A stretch of 64,000 bases of DNA from Comamonadaceae bacterium (GCA_027488985.1 JAIYAR010000010.1:62001-126000), one strand, 5' to 3'. Positions 1-9,374 are shown, counted from the stretch's first letter. A program made the numbers and translations. The notes: a model not told the origin generated them from the letters alone.

Positions 1-1175
1 CACTTGTCTTTGGCTACTGCCGAAATGTGGATGTCCGCAATGCCGGTATGCACGGATTTGCCATAGCGCCGGGCGTTCTCCAGCAGGTTGGTAATGACGC
101 GTCCGAGCTCGACCTCGTCAGCGTAAACCAGCATGTCATCTTCCATGTCCACCCGCACTTGGACGTCCGGCAGTTTGCGCATGGAGTAAATGCAGGTGTC
201 CACCACATCACCCAGGACCACCGGCGTGAGGCTCACCCGGTCAGGTCGGGCGTAGTCGAGAAATTTGTCAATAATGGCGTCGAGCTGGCTGATGTCGGCC
301 GCCATGTGGGCGCGGGCCTCTTCGTTGTTGACGCTCATCTCGGTTTCAAGGCGCAGGCGGGCGAGTGGAGTGCGCAGGTCATGTGAAATGCCGGCCAGCA
401 TCAGCGCGCGATCTTGCTCCACCTTGGCCAGTTTCTGGGCCATGCGGTTGAAACCGATATTGACCTCGCGGATCTCGCTGGTGTTCACGTGCTCATCGAG
501 CTGGCTGGCGCTAAAGTTTCCTTCCCTCATGCGACTGGCCGCAAACGACAGTTCTTTGAGCGGGCGGTTGATCAGACCTGCAATCAGCGCAGCGCCTGCC
601 AGGGACATGACGGTCGCCACAATCAGCCAGATCAGCCAAGTCGTGCCGCCTGCAGGATTGAACTTGGCCTGGTCGGTTTGTAGCCAGTAGTCATCGCCGT
701 CAATCACAAAGCTCACCCACAGACCCTGCTGGCCATTCATGCTGCTGGCCACCACGGTGCCTTTGCCTAGCCGGGTGCCCAGCTCGGCAACGACAAGGCG
801 GCTGAAGGCGTCGTTGTCTTTGGACTCAAAGGTGTCGCCAGGCTCACGCGGCACAATGCGCAGACCTTCCTCGTCCTTCATGGTCTTGATGAGCGAAATG
901 CGTGCAATGCCGTCAGCATAAACAAGCGCTGCCCGGCTCAGGTTGACTTGGGAGGCCAGTAGCTGGGCGGTCTGCACCGCACGGGGTTCAAATTCCAGGG
1001 CACGCAGAGTCTGCAGCCACGCCATGATGCTGCCGATCAGCAGAATGGCGATCAGGAAAAAAGTGCGCCAGAACAGACTGACCCGCGAGAACGGCTTGCG
1101 CCATCCACTGGGTTCATCTTCAGCCAGATCAGCGGGAGCACTGGCGTCAAAGTCAGGAATTTGGGTGGCTTGCAA
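1..1175 (-). CDS. envZ: EnvZ-type sensor histidine kinase (C-terminus cut by window edge)
   Basis: Membrane sensor kinase expected to phosphorylate the OmpR-like regulator encoded just upstream on the same strand. Reading the minus strand from a TTG at 1175 gives a first membrane segment near residues 25-45, a periplasmic stretch, a second segment near 180-200, a HAMP-like linker, an H-box reading GISHDLRTPLARLRLE around residue 264, and an N-box NLLENARRYG around residue 365. The G-boxes lie beyond base 1. No ATG is available in frame before the first membrane segment; the TTG has a GGAAA about 8 bases upstream, so the start is inferred. The coding frame opens just after the regulator stop at 1193, so the two form an operon. 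EnvZ is the closest well-known family; the signal sensed cannot be read from the sequence. Confidence 0.85.
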   Translation of the reverse strand, partial: MQATQIPDFDASAPADLAEDEPSGWRKPFSRVSLFWRTFFLIAILLIGSIMAWLQTLRALEFEPRAVQTAQLLASQVNLSRAALVYADGIARISLIKTMKDEEGLRIVPREPGDTFESKDNDAFSRLVVAELGTRLGKGTVVASSMNGQQGLWVSFVIDGDDYWLQTDQAKFNPAGGTTWLIWLIVATVMSLAGAALIAGLINRPLKELSFAASRMREGNFSASQLDEHVNTSEIREVNIGFNRMAQKLAKVEQDRALMLAGISHDLRTPLARLRLETEMSVNNEEARAHMAADISQLDAIIDKFLDYARPDRVSLTPVVLGDVVDTCIYSMRKLPDVQVRVDMEDDMLVYADEVELGRVITNLLENARRYGKSVHTGIADIHISAVAKDK

Positions 1176-1192
1176 ACGGTTTTTCCAGTGGG

Positions 1193-1927
1193 TCAGGCAG
1201 CTGCTTCATCCGGCACAAACACATAGCCGACGCCCCAGACCGTCTGGATAAAGCGGGGGGTGGTGGGGTCGGTTTCCAGCAGTTTGCGCAAGCGGGAGAC
1301 TTGGACATCCAGGCTGCGGTCAAAGGGTTCGAACTCCCGGCCACGCGAGAGCTGGGCCAGTTTTTCCCGGGAAAGTGGAATGCGGGGGTGGCGCACCAGC
1401 GCCTTGAGCATGGCAAATTCACCCGTAGTCAGCGTGATCTCCTGGTCCGCTTTTTTGAGGGTACGCAGGCCGAGGTCAAACACGAAGGTACCGAACTTCA
1501 CCACTTCGTTGTCGCTGGAGGGCGCGCCTGGCGCCTCCTGGGTAGGCCGGCGGCGCAACACTGCATGGATACGCGCCAGGAGCTCGCGGGGGTTGAACGG
1601 TTTGCCCAGGTAGTCGTCCGCACCCACTTCAAGGCCCACGATGCGGTCGATGTCCTCGCCCTTGGCAGTCAGCATGATGACGGGGGTTACATCGTTGGCA
1701 GCGCGCAGGCGGCGGCAGATGGAGAGGCCATCTTCACCGGGCATCATCAGATCCAGCACGATGAGATCTGCGGTTTCACGCAGCATGATTCGGGTTAGCG
1801 ACTTGCCGTCTTCGGCCAAAAAGACCTCAAAGCCTTCCTGGGTCAGGTACCGGCGAAGCAGGTCACGGATGCGCGCATCGTCATCCACCACAAGGATTTT
1901 GTTGGGTCGGTTGGATTGGGCTTGCAT
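1193..1927 (-). CDS. ompR: OmpR-family DNA-binding response regulator
   Basis: Response regulator of 244 residues. The receiver domain (about 1-125) carries the acidic pair in VVDDDARI, the phospho-acceptor Asp59 in LIVLDLMMPG, the Thr in VIMLTAKG and the Lys in DDYLGKPFNPREL. A winged-helix effector domain follows, with SRGREFEPFDRSLDVQVSRL typical of OmpR itself rather than PhoB. It is followed directly by the kinase gene, as in ompR-envZ. A nested pair of inverted repeats in the upstream region is a candidate autoregulatory site. The family is certain; identity as OmpR sensu stricto is inferred from the motif and the partner. Confidence 0.92.
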   Translation of the reverse strand: MQAQSNRPNKILVVDDDARIRDLLRRYLTQEGFEVFLAEDGKSLTRIMLRETADLIVLDLMMPGEDGLSICRRLRAANDVTPVIMLTAKGEDIDRIVGLEVGADDYLGKPFNPRELLARIHAVLRRRPTQEAPGAPSSDNEVVKFGTFVFDLGLRTLKKADQEITLTTGEFAMLKALVRHPRIPLSREKLAQLSRGREFEPFDRSLDVQVSRLRKLLETDPTTPRFIQTVWGVGYVFVPDEAAA

Positions 1928-1937
1928 GGCGTCCTCA

Positions 1938-2019
1938 GATTTGTAACAGGCGGGATTTTGCGCGGATGGACGCGCAAACCGGCGCCTTGGGCTGCCGCTT
2001 TGACACTATGTTACAAATC
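1938..2019. promoter_or_regulatory. Nested inverted repeats between ompR and a divergent gene
   Basis: GATTTGTAACA at 1938-1948 is matched exactly by its reverse complement TGTTACAAATC at 2009-2019. Inside lies a second dyad, TTTGCGCG at 1957-1964 and CGCGCAAA at 1971-1978. The position just upstream of the ompR start and between divergent genes suggests operator sites. Binding by OmpR is inference only. Confidence 0.45.
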
Positions 2020-2088
2020 CGGGCCGGGTTTGATGGCCTTGCCGTCCCGGAACTGACACCATGTCGGTTCGCCTTGTCCATACAGATC

Positions 2089-2337
2089 ATGCACCTTATC
2101 CGGTTTGTTGTCCCCATTCTGCTTGCCAGTGGTACCACGCTCTCGCAGTCCGGCCCTGCTCGCGGAGATGCAGCGCCCACGGAATCGTCTGCCGGTGTGG
2201 CGGCTGCCAAACGACGCAGCGAGCTCAAAGCCGTTCTCAAGGCGGAAATTCCCGCCAACCCGGGACCTGGGGAGGGGCTGGATGCGGCGGAACGCCAGCA
2301 ACTGCGCAAGCAACTCAAGGAACAGCCAGCGCACTGA
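2089..2337 (+). CDS. Small exported hypothetical protein
   Basis: An 82-residue protein if started at the ATG at 2089, chosen because it begins with a basic residue and a hydrophobic stretch (MHLIRFVVPILLASG) that looks like a signal peptide; the longer frame from 1966 would hide it. The mature part is charged and ends with RRSELKAVLKAEIPANP and DAAERQQLRKQLKEQ, a layout seen in small periplasmic proteins of Burkholderiales. No function recognised. It is divergent from ompR and shares the inverted-repeat region with it. Confidence 0.6.
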   Translation: MHLIRFVVPILLASGTTLSQSGPARGDAAPTESSAGVAAAKRRSELKAVLKAEIPANPGPGEGLDAAERQQLRKQLKEQPAH

Positions 2338-2423
2338 GGTCGCGCCCACGGGTTTCCCGGAAACAACCGGCTAAATCCGGGGCAAACATACTGCTCAAAA
2401 AACAGGCTAAGCGCCATAATGCT

Positions 2424-2439
2424 CTGAATAATTATTCAG
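2424..2439. promoter_or_regulatory. Perfect 16-bp palindrome upstream of a GGDEF-EAL gene
   Basis: CTGAATAATTATTCAG reads the same on both strands and lies about 48-64 bases before the two possible starts of the downstream c-di-GMP gene. Perfect even-length palindromes of this size are typical dimer operator sites. The binding protein is unknown. Confidence 0.45.
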
Positions 2440-2487
2440 GGAGAGACGTTTGGTTTTCCATAACGATCTTTGCTACGGGAGAGCCCT

Positions 2488-5400
2488 GTGGCGCTAGACC
2501 TTGCCAAAAGCGTGGCGTTGCTGCTTGCGCTGAGCTTGACGTACAGCTTCACCATCCGGTCCATGCGCCGGCATCCGTTCCTGAGCCAGGCGGCAACAGG
2601 CCTGCTGTTCGGTGTTATCGGAATCGTCGGCGTGCTGAACCCGGTGGCGCTGGCGCCCGGCGTTCCAGTCGATGCCAGTGCGGTTGTTCTGGCCATGGTG
2701 ACGGCTGTTACGGGCCTCTGGACGGGCGGCTTGGCGGTAGCCCTGTTGATCCTCTTGAAGTTTGGAATGGACGGCCTACAGGCATCGTCATCGGTGGCGG
2801 TGCTTTTGGCGGGTCTTTTGGCTGGGTGGGGCTACCACCAAGGTGTGTACAAGGCAAGGCGTGAGCATGTCAAAGCCACGTTGCTGTTTTTCAGCGCGTT
2901 TGCCACTCTGGTACTGGGATGTGGTTTGCTGTTGCTCCCAGGCATTGGTGCCGGGCCAGCTGCTGCCGATCTGGCGGTCATGTTGCTGGTTTACACCTTC
3001 GCAGGCTGGGTGCTGGGCCGGATTCTTGTGGATGCCCGCGAGCGTTTGCACAGTGAAGAGGCGCTGCGTGCGCACGAAGCGCGCTTGCGGGCTACCGTTA
3101 GCGCGATTCCAGACCTTTTGTGCCTGTTGGACCACGAAGGGCGACTGGTTGAAGTGCTGAGCCAAACCGAACTGGACCCCTCCATGCCCCTGAGCGCGCT
3201 GCTCGGTCGCCGTCTGCATGATCTTTTGCCGGGTCCTGAGGCGGATCGGGTGTTGGCGCAGGTCCATGCCACGCTCAAAAGCCGGGAAACGCTGTCATTT
3301 GAGGCGGATTTCCCCACCCGCGATGGCTTGCGGCGTTTAGAGGGGCGGATACACGCCTTGGCGGAGGACGAGGGGAAAGGCAACCTCGTGGTTTTGCTTG
3401 CCAGAGATGTCACCAGCCGGCACGCTGCAGCCCAAGCGCTGTTGGCGTCTGAGTTGCGATTTCGCAGCCTCCTACAAAACATTGGTGCAGTGGCAGTGCA
3501 GGGCTTCCGCCCGGACGGCACGATCACCTACTGGAATCACGCCTCCGAGACGCTCTATGGCTATCCGGAAGCCGAAGCGCTGGATCGCGATCTGCTTGAG
3601 CTCCTCCTCGCGCCGCAGGCCCAGCCGGAGTACCGTGACGCACTGGCACAGATGCGCGAGAGCGGCCAAGCCATGGAAGCGCGGGAAATGCTCCTCGTAC
3701 ATCGCAATGGGCACGAAATTCCGGTGTTGTCCGGTCACGCCGCAGTAACCGGTACGGCAGGCGCGCAGGAGTTCTTCCGCTTTGATATTGATCTATCGGA
3801 GCGCAAGCGCACCGAGGCAGAGCTCCGGGTGGCCGCGACGGCTTTTGAAGCCCAGGAGGGCATGATGGTGACGGATGCCCAGCGGCGCATCTTGCGTGTG
3901 AACCAGGCCTTCACCCGGATTTCTGGCTATGAAGATGTGGAGGTAATAGGCCAGACGCCCACCATGTTCAGTTCCGGCTGGCACGACAACAACTTTTATG
4001 CCGAGATGAACGGCGCGCTCGCCAACATCGGCACGTGGGAGGGGGAAATGTGGAACCGCCGCAAGAACGGCGAAATTCATCCCCAGTGGTTGCATGTGAC
4101 GGCGGTAACAGATGACACAGGCGCCGTCAGCCATTTTGTGGCAACCGTCACCGACATTACCCAGCGCAAGGCCGCAGAGGACCAGATCCGGCAACTCGCG
4201 TTTTACGACCCGCTCACAGGCCTGCCCAACCGGCGCATGCTGATTGACCGGCTGCGCCACGCACTGGCCAGCAGTGCCCGCAGTGCGCATTGCGGGGCAT
4301 TGCTTTTCATCGACCTCGATCATTTTAAGAACCTCAACGACACGCTGGGACATGACAAAGGGGACTTGTTGCTGCAACAGGTTGCGCAACGCCTGCTCGA
4401 TACCGTCCGCGAGGAAGACACGGTGGCCCGGTTGGGCGGCGATGAGTACGTGGTGATGCTTGAAGGGCTGGATGAGTCCTCTGAAATCGCGGCCTCCCAG
4501 GCCACGACCGTGGGTGAAAAAATCATCACCAAGCTCAATTGGCCCTACCAGCTTGCAGGGCACGAATTTCACAGCACACCGAGCATAGGATTGACCTTGT
4601 TCAACGGTCACGAGGTAGAGGTGGAAGAGCTGCTCAAGCATGCGGACCTTGCCATGTACCAGGCCAAGGGAGCCGGTCGCAACGGCATGCGCTTTTATGA
4701 CCCGCAGATGCAGGCTGCAGTGACCAAGCGCGCCGAGCTCGAGGCCGACATCCGGCAGGGCATTTTGTACGGACAGTTCCTGCTGTATTTCCAGCCTCAG
4801 GTAGACGGCGCAGGCCGTGTAGTGGGCGCTGAGGCCCTGCTGCGCTGGAAGCATCCGTCACGGGGTATGGTATCGCCGGTGGAATTCATTCCAGTTGCCG
4901 AGGACTCCGGGCAGATCCTGACCCTGGGCAGCTGGATTCTGGAGACGGCGTGCGCGCAGCTGGTGGAGTGGGCGGGACATCCGGATACTGAAGCCCTGAC
5001 ACTGGCCGTCAACGTGAGCACCCGCCAGTTCCGGCAGCAGGATTTTGCGCAGCACATCCTCGACATGCTGGATTACACCGGAGCCAATCCGCATCGGCTG
5101 AAACTGGAACTCACAGAAAGTTTGTTGGCAGACAACCTGGATGATGTGATCCAGAAAATGTCGGCCTTGCGTGCGCGGGGCGTCGCTTTTTCATTGGACG
5201 ATTTCGGCACTGGTTACTCCTCGCTGTCCTACCTCAAACGCTTGCCGTTGGACCAGCTGAAAATTGACCAGTCCTTTGTGCGGGATTTGCTCACAGACCC
5301 CAACGATGCGGCGATTGTCAAAACCATCTTGGCTCTGGGGCAAACCCTGGGCATGAAAGTCATTGCCGAGGGCGTGGAAACCAGCGCTCAGCAGGACTTT

Positions 5401-5514
5401 TTGCGGGCCAATGGATGCACCAGTTACCAAGGGTATTTGTACAGCCGGCCGGTGCCTGCGGACGAGTTTCTCGAATTCCTCCAGCGTAGTCTTGCAGTGT
5501 CGGAGGCCTCGTGA
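2488..5514 (+). CDS. Membrane PAS-GGDEF-EAL cyclic-di-GMP signalling protein
   Basis: About 1,008 residues. The N-terminal 180 residues form several membrane segments of the LytS-like 5TM type, with NPVALAPGVPVDAS matching that family's signature. Three PAS-like domains follow (roughly 205-570). A GGDEF domain begins at DPLTGLPNRRML and carries the active-site variant RLGGDEY. The EAL domain starts at GAEALLRWKHP and keeps the catalytic residues in ELTESLL, LDDFGTGYSS and IAEGVET, so phosphodiesterase activity is expected; cyclase activity is plausible because GGDEY is a tolerated variant. GTG at 2488 was preferred because GGGAGAG precedes it; a TTG at 2470 in the same frame is possible. The gene overlaps the next EAL gene by 4 bp. 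Confidence 0.9.
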   Translation: MALDLAKSVALLLALSLTYSFTIRSMRRHPFLSQAATGLLFGVIGIVGVLNPVALAPGVPVDASAVVLAMVTAVTGLWTGGLAVALLILLKFGMDGLQASSSVAVLLAGLLAGWGYHQGVYKARREHVKATLLFFSAFATLVLGCGLLLLPGIGAGPAAADLAVMLLVYTFAGWVLGRILVDARERLHSEEALRAHEARLRATVSAIPDLLCLLDHEGRLVEVLSQTELDPSMPLSALLGRRLHDLLPGPEADRVLAQVHATLKSRETLSFEADFPTRDGLRRLEGRIHALAEDEGKGNLVVLLARDVTSRHAAAQALLASELRFRSLLQNIGAVAVQGFRPDGTITYWNHASETLYGYPEAEALDRDLLELLLAPQAQPEYRDALAQMRESGQAMEAREMLLVHRNGHEIPVLSGHAAVTGTAGAQEFFRFDIDLSERKRTEAELRVAATAFEAQEGMMVTDAQRRILRVNQAFTRISGYEDVEVIGQTPTMFSSGWHDNNFYAEMNGALANIGTWEGEMWNRRKNGEIHPQWLHVTAVTDDTGAVSHFVATVTDITQRKAAEDQIRQLAFYDPLTGLPNRRMLIDRLRHALASSARSAHCGALLFIDLDHFKNLNDTLGHDKGDLLLQQVAQRLLDTVREEDTVARLGGDEYVVMLEGLDESSEIAASQATTVGEKIITKLNWPYQLAGHEFHSTPSIGLTLFNGHEVEVEELLKHADLAMYQAKGAGRNGMRFYDPQMQAAVTKRAELEADIRQGILYGQFLLYFQPQVDGAGRVVGAEALLRWKHPSRGMVSPVEFIPVAEDSGQILTLGSWILETACAQLVEWAGHPDTEALTLAVNVSTRQFRQQDFAQHILDMLDYTGANPHRLKLELTESLLADNLDDVIQKMSALRARGVAFSLDDFGTGYSSLSYLKRLPLDQLKIDQSFVRDLLTDPNDAAIVKTILALGQTLGMKVIAEGVETSAQQDFLRANGCTSYQGYLYSRPVPADEFLEFLQRSLAVSEAS

Positions 5515-6839
5515 GCCCGCAGGATGTTGCCCTGGGTATTCACAGGCGCCGCATACGTCTGATTCTTTGGGTCAGCGCAGCTTTGCTGAGCACGCTCGGG
5601 GCCGGTTGGGCCTTGTTCTTCGGACTCACAGGCCAGCCGGTGATCGCTTGGGTGGAGTCCATTTTGCTCATCACCGGCGCATGCGTGGCCTGGTTGACGC
5701 ATAAGCGGCGCACGCGGGCGGCCTTTCTGCTGGTGCTGGCAGTGTCTTACACGGCATTGACCCTTTTCTCGCTGTATCTCGATATACCGGACTCGGTGGC
5801 TCCCCGTACCTCGCACCTGTATCTGCTGGTGCTATCGCTGGCTAGTCTGCTGGTTTTCAAGCATGAGTCGCGTGCACTGCGCTGGTTTCTGACATCGGTA
5901 CTGATGCTCACATTTCTGGTGTTTGCCAGCACGTCTTGGGGCATTGCGTCTGAATTCGCCATTCCTGCCACCGTCCGCAAGTCGGGTGTCTGGATCAACA
6001 CTGCTGCAGCCATGGTCGGCCTTTTGGCGCTGGTCCACATCATGCTGACCGATACAGCAGATTCCAATTCCCTGGAGCGTGACCTGGAACAGGGCTTGGC
6101 GCGCCGGGAGTTTTTTCTCGTGTATCAACCGCAGGTGCAGGCGGACGGCACGGTGGTTGGCGCGGAAGCACTGTTGCGCTGGCGGCATCCCCGGCTGGGG
6201 CTGGTCTCACCGGGAGAGTTTATTCCCGTGGCGGAGCAGTCCGGCCTGATTCTGCCCTTGGGCGCGTGGGTGCTTGATACCGCCTGCCAGACCTTGCTGC
6301 GTTGGGCGACGCTACCGGCCATGGCGGGCCTGACGCTCTCGGTCAACGTGAGTGCCAAGCAATTTTTGCAGCAGGATTTGGTACAGCAAGTCGAAGCGGC
6401 CCTGTTACGTTATGGGGTGTCGGCCTCGAAGCTGAAATTGGAGCTGACAGAGAGCATGTTGGTGCATGACATGGACGACATCGTCCGGAAAATGCACAGC
6501 CTGCACGCCTTGGGTGTGGGGTGCGCGCTGGACGATTTCGGTACCGGATTTTCGTCATTGAGCTATCTGAAAAAGCTGCCCTTGGACCAGATCAAAATCG
6601 ATCAGGCTTTTGTACGTGATGTATTGACCGATCCCAGCGATGCCGCCATAGCCCGCACGGTGCTGCAATTGGGGGAGAGCCTTGGTTTTGCGGTGATTGC
6701 AGAGGGTGTGGAAACTGAAGGGCAACGCGACTTCCTTCTGGATAACCATTGCCGCCTGTTTCAGGGTTATCTTTACAGCCGCCCGCTCGCTGTCTCTGAT
6801 TTTGAAATGTATGCGGCCGATCAATCGGCCGCTTCCTAA
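5511..6839 (+). CDS. Membrane EAL-domain cyclic-di-GMP phosphodiesterase
   Basis: 442 residues: about six hydrophobic segments in the first 185 residues, then one EAL domain starting at GAEALLRWRHP. Catalytic motifs are intact (NVSAKQF, ELTESML, LDDFGTGFSS, KIDQAF, IAEGVET), so it should cleave cyclic di-GMP at the inner membrane. There is no GGDEF domain. The GTG start overlaps the TGA stop of the upstream gene (GTGA), so translation is probably coupled. Its EAL domain resembles that of the upstream protein along its whole length (for example LTDPNDAAI versus LTDPSDAAI and QGYLYSRP in both), which points to a tandem duplication. Confidence 0.9.
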   Translation: MSPQDVALGIHRRRIRLILWVSAALLSTLGAGWALFFGLTGQPVIAWVESILLITGACVAWLTHKRRTRAAFLLVLAVSYTALTLFSLYLDIPDSVAPRTSHLYLLVLSLASLLVFKHESRALRWFLTSVLMLTFLVFASTSWGIASEFAIPATVRKSGVWINTAAAMVGLLALVHIMLTDTADSNSLERDLEQGLARREFFLVYQPQVQADGTVVGAEALLRWRHPRLGLVSPGEFIPVAEQSGLILPLGAWVLDTACQTLLRWATLPAMAGLTLSVNVSAKQFLQQDLVQQVEAALLRYGVSASKLKLELTESMLVHDMDDIVRKMHSLHALGVGCALDDFGTGFSSLSYLKKLPLDQIKIDQAFVRDVLTDPSDAAIARTVLQLGESLGFAVIAEGVETEGQRDFLLDNHCRLFQGYLYSRPLAVSDFEMYAADQSAAS

Positions 6840-6860
6840 CTGACTTACTCCCTGACCCTC

Positions 6861-9320
6861 ATGCCAGATATTTCTACAGCCCCTAGCAGTGATGACATTC
6901 GCGGGCGTTCCCTCGCCAAAAACCTTCTTGGGCGCTTTGAGCTGGTGCGGGTGCTCGGCAAAGGTGCCCAAAGCACGGTGTGGTTGGCATTTGACCCTCG
7001 CCTGGAACGTCAGGTCGCACTCAAAGTCATGAAATCGGGCATGGGCGCAGACGGGCAGGCGGTCGCGCAGTGGCTACAGGAGGCGCGCAGCGTAAGCCGT
7101 TTGACGCACCCGAACATCGTTCCGGTGTATGAGGCCGATATCCATGAGACGCAGCCTTACTTGGTGTTCGAGTACATCGCAGGCGCCACCTTGGACCAGC
7201 ACATCAAGCAAAACGGCGCCTTGCCGGCAAGCCAGGCCGTCGCGTTGATGATGGACGTTCTGGATGCCGTGGCGGTGGCCCATGCAGCGGGCGTGGTGCA
7301 CCGGGACCTGAAGCCGTCGAATATCGTGATTGATAGCGCCGGACGTGCCCGGGTGATGGACTTCGGTATTGCCGCCCGCATCCGCGATGCAAATAACAAA
7401 GACCCCCAAACAGATAGCGGCGGCACCATCGGTTACATCTCACCCGAGGCTGCACACGGGGCAGCGCCCAGCCCGGCGATGGACATTTTCTCCGCAGGGC
7501 TGGTGCTGGCCGAAATGCTCATGGGCCGCCAACTGCTCTCCGAGTCCGATCCTTACCGCGCCATTTACCGCGTGACCCACGAGCAGTTGGAGTTGCCCAA
7601 GGTCATGCCTGCTGCGGTGGACGATCAGTTGCGCGCCATCGTGTTGCGTGCTTTGGCGCTGGACCACGGCCAGCGATTTGTCAGTGCCCGTGTTTTCCAG
7701 AGTGAGCTGGAGTTGTGGGTCAACTCTTTGCAGGCTGCCGCACAAAGCCAAGCTGCGCCCAGCAATGCCACCCTAGAGTTTCTCTTGCGCCGCATGCGGC
7801 ACAAAAGTGATTTCCCTGCGTTGTCGGATTCCGTCACCCGCATTCAGAGCATGGCCCGCTCGGACAAAGAAAGTGTGGGCAGCGTCACCAACGAAATTCT
7901 TAAAGACGTGGCGCTTACCAACAAGCTGCTGCGCCTCGTGAACAGTGCGCACTACGCGCGGGGCGGGAGCATCAGCACCGTCTCCAGGGCAGTGCATCTG
8001 GTCGGGTTCAACGGTATCCGCAACATGGCGTTGAGCCTGGTTTTGCTGGAGCACATGCAGGACAAAGCGCATGCGGCCCAATTGAGGGAGGAGTTCTTGC
8101 GCTCACTCATGGCCGGCTCTGTCGGGGGCGAACTGTGCCCGGTGCTGCGTGACAGCGAAGAGGCCTTTATCGGCTCCATGTTCCAGAACCTGGGGCGGTT
8201 GTTGGCGCAGTTCTACTTCCCCGAAGAAGCCAACAACATCCGCACGCTGACCCAGTCGGCACGGGACCCCAAGACGGAAGAGGCTGCGTCCATCAGCGTG
8301 CTCGGACTGAGTTACGAAGAGCTGGGTTTGGGCATTGCCAAAAGCTGGGGTTTGCCGCCGGGTATCCAGCGTTGCATGCGCAAACCCACAAGTACACCGC
8401 CGCCCAATCCGCCCTCTGACATGGCCGAACGCATCCGCTGGATTGCTCTGGCGTCCAATGAGATTGCCGACGTATTGCTGCGCAGCGACCCCAAGGACGT
8501 AGATGACCGCATCGCCGGCGTAGCCAAGCGCTACGCGCATGTGATGGGCAGCAGCAGCAAACTGGTGTTGGAGGCTACCGCCAAGGCAAGGCTTAAGCTG
8601 GTGGATCTCGCTGTGGCCATGGACATTCATGTGGCACCCGGCTCCGCCGCTGCCAAGCTGTTGCAGTTGCCGCCTGAAGTCAGCAGCCGGGCGGCACCGT
8701 TGCAAGCCGAAACAGACGCCAATCTGGGTAGCTTTGCGTTGCAAGCCACCCAAGCTGCGCCCTTGGATGAACCGGATGCTCCGATCTCGGCAGCGCGCAA
8801 ATCTGTGGTGGCAGAGACCCTGTCTGCCGGCATCCAGGACATTACCAACGCCATGGTGGACGACTTCAAGCTGACCGATGTGTTGCGCATGATTCTGGAG
8901 ACCATGCTGCGCGCGCTGGAGTTTGACCGCATCATCTTCTGCATGCGGGATGCCAAGACCGAGATGATGACCGGCCGGTTCGGGCTGGGCCGAGGCGTGG
9001 AAGCTCACGTCAAGGGCTTCAAGACCCATCTCAAGGCGGCTTCACCGGATCTGTTCGGGGCGGTGTGCCTCAAAGGCGCAGACACCATGATCAGTGACGC
9101 CGCAGAGTTGCGGGTGGTACAGCGGCTGCCGGCCTGGTACCGCACCGGCCTCAATGCACCTGCATTCCTGTTGCTGCCGCTGCAGATCAAAGGATCGCCC
9201 TTTGGTCTGATCTACGCCGACAAGCTCAAACATGGAGCGCTGGAGCTGGACGAAAAAGAACTCGCTCTGCTGCGCACCTTGCGTAACCAGGCCGTGATGG
9301 CATTCAAACAGTCGAGCTGA
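6861..9320 (+). CDS. Serine/threonine kinase-HDOD-GAF fusion protein
   Basis: 819 residues. A Hanks-type kinase domain (about 22-285) shows the glycine loop VLGKGAQSTVW, VALKV lysine, catalytic VHRDLKPSN, the MDFGIA metal motif and YISPEA. An HDOD domain (about 300-510) follows, with ILKDVALTNKLLRLVNSAHY and the later HDOD core. A GAF-like domain fills about 640-815. HDOD domains usually act as signalling or scaffold modules without hydrolase activity. Its position after two EAL genes suggests one signalling locus, but with 21 bases between genes and no clear ribosome site it may have its own promoter. The substrate is unknown. Confidence 0.85.
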   Translation: MPDISTAPSSDDIRGRSLAKNLLGRFELVRVLGKGAQSTVWLAFDPRLERQVALKVMKSGMGADGQAVAQWLQEARSVSRLTHPNIVPVYEADIHETQPYLVFEYIAGATLDQHIKQNGALPASQAVALMMDVLDAVAVAHAAGVVHRDLKPSNIVIDSAGRARVMDFGIAARIRDANNKDPQTDSGGTIGYISPEAAHGAAPSPAMDIFSAGLVLAEMLMGRQLLSESDPYRAIYRVTHEQLELPKVMPAAVDDQLRAIVLRALALDHGQRFVSARVFQSELELWVNSLQAAAQSQAAPSNATLEFLLRRMRHKSDFPALSDSVTRIQSMARSDKESVGSVTNEILKDVALTNKLLRLVNSAHYARGGSISTVSRAVHLVGFNGIRNMALSLVLLEHMQDKAHAAQLREEFLRSLMAGSVGGELCPVLRDSEEAFIGSMFQNLGRLLAQFYFPEEANNIRTLTQSARDPKTEEAASISVLGLSYEELGLGIAKSWGLPPGIQRCMRKPTSTPPPNPPSDMAERIRWIALASNEIADVLLRSDPKDVDDRIAGVAKRYAHVMGSSSKLVLEATAKARLKLVDLAVAMDIHVAPGSAAAKLLQLPPEVSSRAAPLQAETDANLGSFALQATQAAPLDEPDAPISAARKSVVAETLSAGIQDITNAMVDDFKLTDVLRMILETMLRALEFDRIIFCMRDAKTEMMTGRFGLGRGVEAHVKGFKTHLKAASPDLFGAVCLKGADTMISDAAELRVVQRLPAWYRTGLNAPAFLLLPLQIKGSPFGLIYADKLKHGALELDEKELALLRTLRNQAVMAFKQSS

Positions 9321-9338
9321 GCTTGCGGGTTCCTCATG

Positions 9339-9374
9339 AAAAAAGCCCCTGCAGAAAACTGCCGGGGCTTTTTG
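9339..9374. terminator. Bidirectional rho-independent terminator
   Basis: AAAAAGCCCC at 9340-9349 pairs with GGGGCTTTTT at 9364-9373, with an inner GCAG/CTGC extension around an AAAA loop. T runs on both strands make it usable from both sides. It lies between two convergent genes, the kinase-HDOD gene and bdhA. Confidence 0.9.

Noticed and set aside
2061-2864. A 267-codon forward frame across the exported-protein and GGDEF-EAL gene starts
   Set aside because: Overlaps two better-supported genes in other frames and reads as low-quality sequence.
3793-4854. A 353-codon frame antisense to the GGDEF-EAL gene
   Set aside because: Shadow of a clear domain protein; no ribosome site or motif.
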